Below, piece by piece: positions 1 to 5,921 of a stretch of DNA of 16,121 bases. Position 1 is the stretch's first letter; every line of letters begins with the position of its first letter. Below the pieces are notes generated by a model. That model had not been told where the DNA came from and made no database searches. It saw only the letters and a program-made list of their open reading frames with translations. Made by a program: the position numbers and the translations under genes. The DNA is from an uncultured Loktanella sp. (GTDB taxonomy: Bacteria > Pseudomonadota > Alphaproteobacteria > Rhodobacterales > Rhodobacteraceae): positions 1 through 16,121 of the forward strand of contig CAJXTP010000043.1 of assembly GCA_913061335.1 (NCBI GenBank). Direction: 5' to 3'.

Positions 1-39
1 CTCTATTCGTCGGCAGCGTCAGATGTGTATAAGAGACAG
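1..39 (+). other. Untrimmed Illumina Nextera (Tn5) adapter, not genomic
   Basis: Bases 7-39 match the complete 33-nt Nextera Read 1 transposase adapter. Its 19-bp Tn5 mosaic end lies at 21-39. Bases 1-6 (CTCTAT) equal the last six bases of the Nextera i5 index N502/S502. Index followed directly by adapter is the layout of a library molecule, so this is sequencing construct left at a contig end and not a mobile element of the organism. The true sequence begins at about base 40. Both matches are from memory of the published kit sequences, but the match is full length. Confidence 0.97.
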
Positions 40-568
40 GATATGGCTCGCCGATCCGCTCTGCGTCAAAACCAAGCTGACGAAGCGCGCGCATGAGCGC
101 CAAGGGCGACAGTGACATCAGGTGCGATGCCCCCTGCTCTGCTGCGACATCAACAAGGCCCTGAACGATCATCCCAAGACACCTGCTGCGATCCGCGTGG
201 GTGTCGACGTCGTCAGACATCACAAGGCGGGTGCATTCCCACATGTCATCGGTTTCAACATCGGCGGCCATAACGCTCGGCGGGATATCGATCAGCTTGC
301 CTTTCAAGGCATCGCGCAACATGTATGTGTGCGTCCCCCATTTGGCAGTCGTCGCCATTGCGCGTGCGCCGCCGATAACAACACCATCGCGCAGCACCAA
401 AGAATAATACGCCTTAGGGTTGTCGTACTGATCCATTTCAACGTCGTCATCATGGGGAATATCCCACCCCAAGTTGTCGACAAAGAATCGTTTTCGCAGC
501 CCTAGAAAATCGTAAAAGGCTGTGCCGTGAATATGAAGTTGTGACAGATTGAATGTGATATGTTCCAT
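40..568 (-). CDS. luxI: Acyl-homoserine-lactone synthase, LuxI family (C-terminus missing at contig end)
   Basis: LuxI enzymes make N-acyl-homoserine lactone signals from S-adenosylmethionine and acyl-ACP in the cytoplasm. Reading the minus strand from the ATG at 568 gives 176 codons with no stop before the adapter junction. LuxI family proteins usually have about 200-215 residues, so the last 25-40 are lost. Residues that are nearly invariant in the family are present: R25 and F29 (in RKRFF), W35, E44, D46 and D49 (in EMDQYD), R69 (in GGARAMATT), and E111 and R114 (in WECTR). A good ribosome site, AAGGAG, lies 6 nt before the ATG. The gene follows luxR on the same strand with a 144-nt gap that holds a promoter candidate and a perfect inverted repeat. 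The acyl chain made cannot be read from the sequence. Confidence 0.93.
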
Positions 569-592
569 TGTGTTCTCCTTTGTGGAGAGTTT

Positions 593-621
593 AGAATATC
601 ATCTCACCCCATGATTGTCCC
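593..621 (-). promoter_or_regulatory. Weak candidate promoter for luxI
   Basis: On the minus strand GGGACA (616-621) and TATTCT (593-598) are separated by 17 bp, each matching 4 of 6 bases of the sigma70 consensus. The inferred start would give a leader of about 20 nt before the luxI ATG at 568. A weak promoter would suit a gene that needs an activator, but this is inference. Confidence 0.35.
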
Positions 622-672
622 CGATCACGAAAGGCCTTAAGGGCCCCAAAGACGACTTACCCACAGGAAACT

Positions 673-691
673 GGTTAACACTCTGTTAACC
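673..691. promoter_or_regulatory. Perfect 19-bp inverted repeat, candidate LuxR operator (lux-box-like)
   Basis: GGTTAAC at 673-679 and GTTAACC at 685-691 are perfect inverted arms around the 5-nt centre ACTCT. The repeat lies 22 bp beyond the luxR stop and about 105 bp upstream of the luxI start. Its size and symmetry fit the 18-20 bp dyads bound by LuxR/TraR dimers. It sits about 50 bp upstream of the candidate -35, further than the -42.5 position of a classic lux box. It could instead form a small hairpin at the 3' end of luxR mRNA, but no T-rich tract follows on the minus strand, so a terminator is less likely. Confidence 0.45.
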
Positions 692-712
692 TTTGGCTCG
701 TGATTTCCGCTA

Positions 713-1321
713 TCAGATCAGGCCGTACTGGCTCGCGAGGGCTGCTGCTTGCGTCCCCGTTTTTGCGCCTAGCTTAATTTTTGCGTTTTTCAAACGCTGC
801 TTGACGGCGCCTTCGGTCACGCCCAAATCAAAGGCAATTTCCTTCAGACGCTTGCCATCTCTTACCATACCAAGAGCCTCTAACTCAGCCATTGTTAAAT
901 TCGTCGGCGGCGCCATCTCTGCATGGCGCCGTTTAACATAGGCGTGTAACAGATTGATTTCTAAGTCAGAATAGTCACGATCGGAGCGCGCGAAAGATCC
1001 AAAAGATCGCTGACCAGCGGCATTTCCATCGAAAACGGAAATCGCAGCGCCATAGCGTAATCCAAATGTTTGCGCCTGCGAAATAATTTTCCGCGGGTCG
1101 TCAATTGGTATCTCCGACCAGCGCAATGCGCCAACACTTGAATAGGCCCAACGAATGATTGGATCAAACAACATGTACCGATTTTTGGTGTAATGATCGA
1201 CCCAATCGAGTGGCAGAGCGTTAATTTCTTCGACTGGAAATGCAAAACCGATTCGCAACGCAATGTAATGCCCAGCTGGGGCTAAACTCTGAATTTCTGC
1301 TGGGCCAATTCTTTGCATCAT
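713..1321 (-). CDS. luxR: LuxR-family quorum-sensing transcriptional regulator
   Basis: This 202-residue protein has the two domains of an acyl-homoserine-lactone receptor. Residues about 15-135 form the autoinducer-binding domain. They keep the TraR-type pocket residues W40, Y44, D53-P54 and W68, plus G91 in GLRYG. Residues about 142-202 form a LuxR (GerE) helix-turn-helix, readable as EIAFDLGVTEGAVKQRLKNA with the KLGAKTGTQAAALA tail. The usual RE-RE pair at the start of that domain is degenerate (MAELEAL). At 202 residues it is shorter than the typical 230-250, with a short N-terminus and linker. Two ATGs open the frame (1321 and 1318); the ribosome site is poor. It lies next to luxI and divergent from a paralogue lacking the DNA-binding domain. 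It most likely senses the LuxI product and controls luxI, which is inference from position. Confidence 0.93.
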   Translation of the reverse strand: MMQRIGPAEIQSLAPAGHYIALRIGFAFPVEEINALPLDWVDHYTKNRYMLFDPIIRWAYSSVGALRWSEIPIDDPRKIISQAQTFGLRYGAAISVFDGNAAGQRSFGSFARSDRDYSDLEINLLHAYVKRRHAEMAPPTNLTMAELEALGMVRDGKRLKEIAFDLGVTEGAVKQRLKNAKIKLGAKTGTQAAALASQYGLI

Positions 1322-1442
1322 TTAGTCCGTATACACGTCTTGCTATAATAAAGCGCATCTTGCATCTTGGTAGTCGTCCCTAAGACTCGATTATTAGTAT
1401 TTCTATAGTGTTAGACTTAGCAACCAGAAAGAAAGTAGAACG
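1322..1442. promoter_or_regulatory. Divergent intergenic region between luxR and truncated luxR paralogue
   Basis: This 121-bp AT-rich gap must hold promoters for both divergent genes. TATAGT at 1404-1409 is a possible -10 for the plus-strand gene, and TATTAT around 1345-1350 a possible -10 for luxR. Neither has a good -35. An imperfect inverted repeat (7 of 8 bp) pairs CTAAGACT at 1380-1387 with AGACTTAG at 1413-1420. A 7-bp tandem repeat GCATCTT occupies 1355-1368. No convincing lux box was found here. Confidence 0.4.
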
Positions 1443-1928
1443 ATGGCAAATCAACTAGAGATACGTAGACTGTTAGAGGAAGTACAGAAGATTGCGACTG
1501 CAGGTTTTGCCCTAGCATTCCATGTTCGCTTTACCACACCTACATTCCTGTTTCAGACATATTCTAAGGAATGGTTGGATCACTATTCCCAAAATGGGCT
1601 CGTCATGTCGGACCCTACTGTTGCTTGGGGGTTTGAAAACACCGGTGCTATTAAATGGTCCGCGTTAACTGAACAAGATTCGATGAATGTCCTGACCAAG
1701 GCCGCCGAGTTCGGCTTGAAATATGGCACGGTCTGCGGCGTCGAAGTTGATGAAAGCCGCAGCCTCGGAAGCTTTGCACGCGCTGATCGCGAATTTGATG
1801 CCGCCGAAACGGCAACGCTTGTTGAAATGATGGGCACACTGCACGCATTGACCGCAGACCTTAAAACAATTTCTCCTGAAACCAGCGCCGCTTTACGCAC
1901 AATGTCTGTTCAATTCACACATTCCTAG
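1443..1928 (+). CDS. Stand-alone autoinducer-binding domain protein (LuxR paralogue without HTH)
   Basis: This 161-residue protein covers only the LuxR ligand-binding domain. Pocket residues W44, Y48, D57-P58 and W72, and G95 in GLKYG, are all kept. The sequence then runs through GSFARADREFD and stops about 40 residues later with no helix-turn-helix. From W40/W44 to the GLxYG motif, 19 of 53 ungapped positions match the neighbouring LuxR by eye, and the GSFAR-DR block is shared, so the two are paralogues. There is no HTH-like remnant in the 44 nt before fliG, so this looks like a genuine short gene and not a fresh frameshift. A ligand-binding protein that can dimerise but not bind DNA could titrate signal or form inactive heterodimers, as TrlR does to TraR in Agrobacterium. 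That role is inference. The first half is AT-rich compared with neighbours. Confidence 0.88.
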   Translation: MANQLEIRRLLEEVQKIATAGFALAFHVRFTTPTFLFQTYSKEWLDHYSQNGLVMSDPTVAWGFENTGAIKWSALTEQDSMNVLTKAAEFGLKYGTVCGVEVDESRSLGSFARADREFDAAETATLVEMMGTLHALTADLKTISPETSAALRTMSVQFTHS

Positions 1929-1957
1929 TCGACGCTAACACTTCGTTCAGCATCATG

Positions 1958-1973
1958 TGGCACGCAGGTGCCA
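1958..1973 (+). promoter_or_regulatory. Stem-loop over the fliG ribosome-binding site and start
   Basis: TGGCAC (1958-1963) and GTGCCA (1968-1973) pair perfectly around the tetraloop GCAG. The stem-loop takes in the only Shine-Dalgarno-like AGG (1966-1968) and the A of the likely fliG start codon at 1973. Six mainly G-C pairs could limit translation unless the upstream gene is being translated through or a factor melts it. Confidence 0.4.
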
Positions 1974-3031
1974 TGACACAAACCACTCTCGCCCCGTTAT
2001 CCGCCCGTACGCCACCGCTCTCGCGCAAGCGCAAGGCTGCTGTGATTGTGCAGCTATTGATAGGGGATGGTGGCAAGTTAGAGCTGTCCCAACTTCCCGA
2101 AGAAATGCAAATGCTTTTGGCGCGCGAATTGGGTGCAATCCGCCTTATTGATCGTGACACCGTGCATCTTGTTGCGGCGGAATTCGCACGTGACCTGATT
2201 TCTGTGGGTCTATCGTCGCCGGGCGGTGTTAACGGTGCTATTGACGCGCTGTCTGATCACCTCAGCCCCAATCTTGCTGTAAAATTGCGCGCAGAGCTGG
2301 CAAATGCAGAAGGAACCGAGCCTTGGCCAGTGCTGCTAGCTATGCCCGATGACTGTTTTATCAACATCATGACCGACCAAAGTGTCGAAGTAGGTGCAGT
2401 CGCGTTATCCAAGTTACCGGTTTCGCGCGCCGCTGCCGTTTTGGAAAGGTTACCGGGCGATCTTGCCCGTCGAATCACTTATGCAGTGTCCCAAACGGAA
2501 AAAATTGCACCCGAAGCCGTGCAGCGCATCGGTGTGGCGCTGGTCAAAGATCATTGTCAGTCGGTTGCTGTCGCGTTTGACAAGGCACCCGATGCCCGGG
2601 TCGGTGCGATCCTCAATTCCAGCCCTGTCCAGACCCGCGATAGCCTGCTTGATGGATTGGGCGAAGATGATCCTGTCTTTGCTGACAGTGTCCGCAAGTC
2701 GATATTTACGTTCAAAGACATACCGCTACGCCTGACCCCAACAGATGTGCCGGCCTGTATTCGCGGTATCCCGCCAGAGGTATTGGCGACAGCTGTTGCA
2801 GGTGCTTTGGCAGGTGATGCAGAACTGGTCGCGACTGCCGAGTTCATTCTTGAGAATATTTCACAACGCATGGCCGGTCAAATTCGCGAAGAAGCCGCCG
2901 AACAAGGCCCGATCAAAGCAAAAGTTGCGGAAGAAGCGATGCGCGATCTGTCGTCCGCTGTGCGCGCCCTTGCCGACGATGGGACAATTACCCTGATCAC
3001 AGATGACGAAGATGATGTGGACAGCCCCTGA
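1973..3031 (+). CDS. fliG: FliG-like flagellar motor switch protein (divergent)
   Basis: FliG is the rotor protein of the flagellar C-ring that meets the stator and transmits torque. This 352-residue protein is near family length and shows FliG-like N, middle and C parts: LSRKRKAAVIVQLL at about 16-29, LPVSRAAAVLERLPGDL at 148-164, DPVFADSVRKSIFTFKD at 233-249 and FILENISQRMAGQIREE at 291-307. By alignment with E. coli FliG from memory, torque residues R281, D288, D289 and R297 correspond to R299, E306, E307 and K315, so charge is kept. Two signatures are degenerate: the middle-domain EHPQ motif is replaced within DQSVEVGAVAL (135-145), and FxFED reads FTFKD. The start at 1973 was preferred to 1955, which lacks any ribosome site. 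No other flagellar gene lies in the window, which is unusual because fliG normally sits with fliF and fliH. A full motor role is likely but not proven. Confidence 0.82.
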   Translation: MTQTTLAPLSARTPPLSRKRKAAVIVQLLIGDGGKLELSQLPEEMQMLLARELGAIRLIDRDTVHLVAAEFARDLISVGLSSPGGVNGAIDALSDHLSPNLAVKLRAELANAEGTEPWPVLLAMPDDCFINIMTDQSVEVGAVALSKLPVSRAAAVLERLPGDLARRITYAVSQTEKIAPEAVQRIGVALVKDHCQSVAVAFDKAPDARVGAILNSSPVQTRDSLLDGLGEDDPVFADSVRKSIFTFKDIPLRLTPTDVPACIRGIPPEVLATAVAGALAGDAELVATAEFILENISQRMAGQIREEAAEQGPIKAKVAEEAMRDLSSAVRALADDGTITLITDDEDDVDSP

Positions 3032-3052
3032 CACGCGTCCTAGAGTTAGGAC

Positions 3053-3403
3053 ATGACTGAAACAATTCCTCTGGCCGATGGCCATCGCTGGCACGATATG
3101 GGTGGCGCTGCCGCTGGTGCGGTGCCTCTTGCTGACCACGACTTTGCCCTTTGGGAAAAGCGTGTCGATGCGCTTATGATCTTATGTTCTGCCAAGGGTC
3201 ATTTTACCGTGGATGGCTTGCGCCGTGTCCTCGAGGACATGCCTCCTAGCAGCTTTGAAGAGCTAAGTTATTATGAACGCTGGATTGCGTCGGTGTCGCA
3301 GAACCTTGTGGAAGCAGGTGTGCTGACAACATTTGAGATTGGTGAACGCATGTCAGCCATTCGGGAACGTGGTCCAACATACGGCGATGCCTCGGATGGG
3401 TAG
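3053..3403 (+). CDS. nthB: Nitrile hydratase beta subunit, N-terminal-half protein (thiocyanate hydrolase beta-like)
   Basis: This 116-residue protein matches only the N-terminal half of a nitrile hydratase beta subunit. Landmarks are HDMGG (14-18), WEKRVDALM (34-42), SYYERW (72-77) and LVEAGVLT (85-92), in the usual order. Normal beta subunits have about 220 residues, and here the remainder is encoded by the next, overlapping gene. An arginine pair, R57-R58 in LRRVLEDM, lies where family members carry the substrate-pocket arginine. The start follows fliG by 21 nt with TTAGGA just upstream, unusually close to the ATG. The product should assemble with the next two proteins into a cobalt enzyme that hydrates nitriles to amides, or hydrolyses thiocyanate if the thiocyanate hydrolase reading is right. 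Confidence 0.85.
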   Translation: MTETIPLADGHRWHDMGGAAAGAVPLADHDFALWEKRVDALMILCSAKGHFTVDGLRRVLEDMPPSSFEELSYYERWIASVSQNLVEAGVLTTFEIGERMSAIRERGPTYGDASDG

Positions 3404-3668
3404 TCGCGTCCGCGTCCGCAACGACATGCCCCCCGGCCACATCCGCACGCCCGCCTATTTGCGCGGAAAATCTGGTGTGATTGAACGCACGCTTGGCCCA
3501 TTTGCGAACCCTGAACAATTGGCCTACCGGCACAACGGCGAAGCTTTGGCTCTGCACCGCGTTCGGTTTACGATGGCCGAGGTTTGGGGTGCCGCCGCCG
3601 AGACACCCACAGATACGATTGAAGCTGAAATTTACGCACATTGGTTGGAGCCCGCAGATGCCGCATGA
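3396..3668 (+). CDS. Nitrile hydratase beta subunit, C-terminal-half protein (thiocyanate hydrolase alpha-like)
   Basis: This 90-residue protein is the C-terminal beta-barrel part of a nitrile hydratase beta subunit. It shows GSRVRVRNDMPPGHIRTPAY at residues 2-21, YLRGKSGVIER at 21-31, HRVRFTMAEVWG at 54-65 and a closing WLEPA. The start at 3396 overlaps the upstream stop in an ATGGGTAG arrangement (8 nt), suggesting coupled translation; an in-frame ATG at 3387 is an alternative. The two reading frames differ, so the split is not one stop codon in a single frame. Both halves are clean and start at the domain boundary, which argues for a natural two-gene beta subunit and against a sequencing frameshift. 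Confidence 0.85.
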   Translation: MGSRVRVRNDMPPGHIRTPAYLRGKSGVIERTLGPFANPEQLAYRHNGEALALHRVRFTMAEVWGAAAETPTDTIEAEIYAHWLEPADAA

Positions 3669-4314
3669 TCACCACGACCATCTGTCGCCGTCGGGTCACC
3701 CGTTTCGCGCTGATGACGACCATCCGCTAAGCTATTGGCAAACTATGGAAATTGCGGTTCGCGAGTTGCTGATTGAAAAAGGCGTGATCACTGCCGCCGA
3801 GATCGCAAGTCAGATTGACGTGATGGATAGTCGCACCCCCGCCAATGGCGCCGCGGTTGTGGCCCGCGCGTGGACGGACCCCGATTTTCGCGCCGCATTG
3901 CAGCATGATGCCAGTGTTGCCACCGCCGAAATGGGCTTTGATATTGGTCCGATGAAGCTGATTGCTGTGGAAAACACCGCCGACCTGCACAATATCGTCG
4001 TTTGTACGCTGTGTTCTTGTTACCCGCGTAACCTGCTTGGCCTGCCGCCCGATTGGTACAAGTCGCGCGCTTATCGATCGCGTACGGTTCGCGAACCACG
4101 CCGCGTGCTGGCTGAATTCGGGGTTACTTTGCCTGAGACGACCCAAATCCGCGTGCATGACAGCACCGCTGACATGCGGTACATCGTGATCCCTGCCCGC
4201 CCAGATGGGACCGACGGCTGGAGCAAGGATGACTTGGCCCACCTCGTGACCCGCGACAGCATGGTTGGCACCGGTTTACCCAAATCGCCCGATGCCCCCG
4301 ACGCCCTTGCCTGA
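3658..4314 (+). CDS. nthA: Nitrile hydratase alpha subunit, cobalt type (or thiocyanate hydrolase gamma)
   Basis: This is the metal-binding catalytic subunit, 218 residues. The metal site is VCTLCSC, with C116, C119 and C121; Thr after the first Cys is the cobalt-type signature, where iron enzymes have Ser. In the family the second and third cysteines are oxidised to sulfinate and sulfenate. It is followed by LLGLPPDWYK, VREPRRVLAEFG and RPDGTDGW, all hallmarks. Residue R124 directly after CSCYP replaces the Trp common in nitrile hydratases; I recall an Arg at this place in thiocyanate hydrolase gamma. The N-terminus is histidine-rich (MPHDHHDHLSPSGHP) and precedes the conserved part. The start at 3658 overlaps the previous stop by 11 nt; the frame is open further upstream but that part reads over the beta gene. 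No dedicated cobalt chaperone or activator gene follows. Confidence 0.9.
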   Translation: MPHDHHDHLSPSGHPFRADDDHPLSYWQTMEIAVRELLIEKGVITAAEIASQIDVMDSRTPANGAAVVARAWTDPDFRAALQHDASVATAEMGFDIGPMKLIAVENTADLHNIVVCTLCSCYPRNLLGLPPDWYKSRAYRSRTVREPRRVLAEFGVTLPETTQIRVHDSTADMRYIVIPARPDGTDGWSKDDLAHLVTRDSMVGTGLPKSPDAPDALA

Positions 4315-4341
4315 CGACACCAGCTTGCGTATCTGGATCGC

Positions 4342-5226
4342 ATGACCCCGCCCCCGTCCCCCAAAGGCTCTGCCGCTGATCGGCTTGTCGACCGCGCTTT
4401 ACGTGGGTTGATCGGGACCGCGCTGCGCATGCCTTACGCCCGACGCGTTCCATTTATGGGGGCCGCGTTACGGCGTGCCATCGGCCCGATTGCCGGATAT
4501 AGACGGCGGGCCGAGACGAACTTGGCGATGATCTATCCTGATATGCCTGCCGATGTGCGCAGGCGGACGGCGGACGGCGTTTGCGACAACTTTGGCCGCA
4601 CATTGATTGAAAATTACAGCTGGGCTGAATTCGGTGACCGCCTTGCCGCGACCACACCGACAGGTGACGGTTTGGCAGCGATTGCGCAGGCAAAGGCAGA
4701 TGGCCGCCCTGTCATTTTTGTCACCGGACATTTTGGAAATCACGAGGCCCCCCGCCATATCCTCACCCGTAAGGGGTATGATGTCGGCGGCTTATACCGC
4801 CCAATGGCAAACGCCTATTTCAACGCCCATTACGCGCCTACAATGACGGCGTGGGGTGGTCCGGTTTTTGAGCAAGGCAGACGCGGAACAATGGGGTTTG
4901 CGCGGCATCTGAAATCCGGCGGCATGGGCACGCTGTTGTTTGACGTGGCCAATAAAGGCGGCCTGCCAATCGCGTTTATGGGGAAACCTGCCAACACAGT
5001 CACCTCTGCCGCAGATATTGCAATTAAGCTTGATGCGCTGGTTGTCCCGTATTTTGGCACGCGCCGCGCAGACGGCTTATTGTTTGACGTGGAAATCCAG
5101 TCGCCGATTAAGCACGCTGCACCCGCGCAAATGATGCAAGATATGACCGACCGATTGACCGACAAAGTCACCGAGCATCCTGACCAATGGTTCTGGGTTC
5201 ATCGCCGCTGGAAAAACGCGCCCTAG
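4342..5226 (+). CDS. LpxL/HtrB-family lysophospholipid (lipid A) acyltransferase
   Basis: Members of this family transfer a fatty acyl chain to a lipid A precursor or a related lysophospholipid at the inner face of the inner membrane. The 294-residue protein has the catalytic HX4E motif as GHFGNHE (H130, E135), the LYRP motif at 151-154, GTLLFDVANKGGLPIAFMGK at 197-216 and the typical C-terminal WFWVHRRWK (283-291). Length is normal. The N-terminal hydrophobic segment usual in LpxL is weak. The gene follows the nitrile hydratase genes by 27 nt and has a poor ribosome site, so it may be translated as part of the same transcript. Its stop overlaps the stop of the convergent DUF1223 gene by 4 nt. 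Substrate specificity cannot be told. Confidence 0.9.
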   Translation: MTPPPSPKGSAADRLVDRALRGLIGTALRMPYARRVPFMGAALRRAIGPIAGYRRRAETNLAMIYPDMPADVRRRTADGVCDNFGRTLIENYSWAEFGDRLAATTPTGDGLAAIAQAKADGRPVIFVTGHFGNHEAPRHILTRKGYDVGGLYRPMANAYFNAHYAPTMTAWGGPVFEQGRRGTMGFARHLKSGGMGTLLFDVANKGGLPIAFMGKPANTVTSAADIAIKLDALVVPYFGTRRADGLLFDVEIQSPIKHAAPAQMMQDMTDRLTDKVTEHPDQWFWVHRRWKNAP

Positions 5227-5921
5227 CGGATTTCAGCAGCCGCCAAGATTGGACCATGTCGATCGGCTTGGATGATCACGACGATCGGATCGGACCCTTT
5301 TGCAGGGGCCGTTATTGCAAGTGGACGCGATCCATCCCAATGGCCAACCTCGTCCCACATATGTACGATGTTGTTGTAACTTATTGTTTTACCGGCGTTT
5401 TCGCCTCGTGTAATAGCGACAGTTTCTTCAGACGTGTACCGCACAACTTGTACAATAAGATCACCAAGCGGCCCTGCATTTGACCGGGCGTTGATCTGTA
5501 CTTCGTCGCCGTTGCGCGTCAGTGTCATTGCGATTTGGTCAGCCGCACTACGATGCTGCGCCACATAATCCATCACTTCCATCGCTTTGGATCCGATGAC
5601 ATGATCTTTGCCGCCGATGACCATCTGAGGTGTATAGACCGTCGTTGCATGGGCCGCGCGTGCATATCCGTGCTGGCGCGCCGTAAAATTTGGGCTGCCA
5701 AAATTGTCTTTCCAGCCCAGATAATCCCAATAATCAACGTGCAACGCCAGTGCGATCACATCAGACCGCCCCGCCAAATCATGCAGCAGCGCATCCGCAG
5801 GCGGACAAGATGAACAGCCCTGAGATGTATAGAGCTCTACAACAACTTTGTTGTCTTGCGCCGCAACTGGCGCCACCCCGATTGCGCCCCAAAAGGCCAG
5901 TGCCGTCAAAAAATGCCGCAT
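5223..5921 (-). CDS. Secreted DUF1223 (thioredoxin-fold) protein
   Basis: This 232-residue protein has an N-terminal signal peptide (hydrophobic 4-16, AxA-type end near VAAQ at 19-22) and should be periplasmic. DUF1223 proteins carry a thioredoxin-like fold. Here the motif is VVELYTSQGCSSCPPADALL with C36 and C39 as CSSC, followed by LALHVDYWDYLGW and VYTPQMVIGG, the cis-proline region of the fold. A thiol-redox role is plausible, but no function is established that I know of. It is convergent with the acyltransferase (4-nt overlap, no room for an intergenic terminator) and divergent from acnA across a 238-bp gap. Confidence 0.9.
   Translation of the reverse strand: MRHFLTALAFWGAIGVAPVAAQDNKVVVELYTSQGCSSCPPADALLHDLAGRSDVIALALHVDYWDYLGWKDNFGSPNFTARQHGYARAAHATTVYTPQMVIGGKDHVIGSKAMEVMDYVAQHRSAADQIAMTLTRNGDEVQINARSNAGPLGDLIVQVVRYTSEETVAITRGENAGKTISYNNIVHMWDEVGHWDGSRPLAITAPAKGSDPIVVIIQADRHGPILAAAEIR

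Noticed and set aside
21..39. Tn5 mosaic end read as a natural transposon end
   Set aside because: It is part of the complete synthetic Nextera adapter with index bases before it; no transposase gene or target duplication is present.
122..505. Plus-strand open frame of 127 codons
   Set aside because: It lies antisense to luxI, has no ribosome site and resembles no family; it is a shadow of the real gene.
673..691. Inverted repeat as a terminator of luxR
   Set aside because: Only 7 bp of mostly A-T pairs and no T tract after it on the minus strand; an operator fits better.
3333..3395. Longer N-terminus for the beta C-terminal-half gene
   Set aside because: The extra residues overlap the upstream gene's conserved end and do not match the family; the coupled ATG at 3396 fits the domain start.
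3481..3657. Longer N-terminus (59 codons) for the alpha subunit
   Set aside because: It is out-of-frame reading of the beta C-terminal-half gene; conserved sequence begins after the ATG at 3658.
3053..3668. Split beta subunit as a frameshift error
   Set aside because: The break falls at the domain boundary, both parts have proper starts and stops with a standard ATGGGTAG overlap, and three-subunit relatives with the same split are known.
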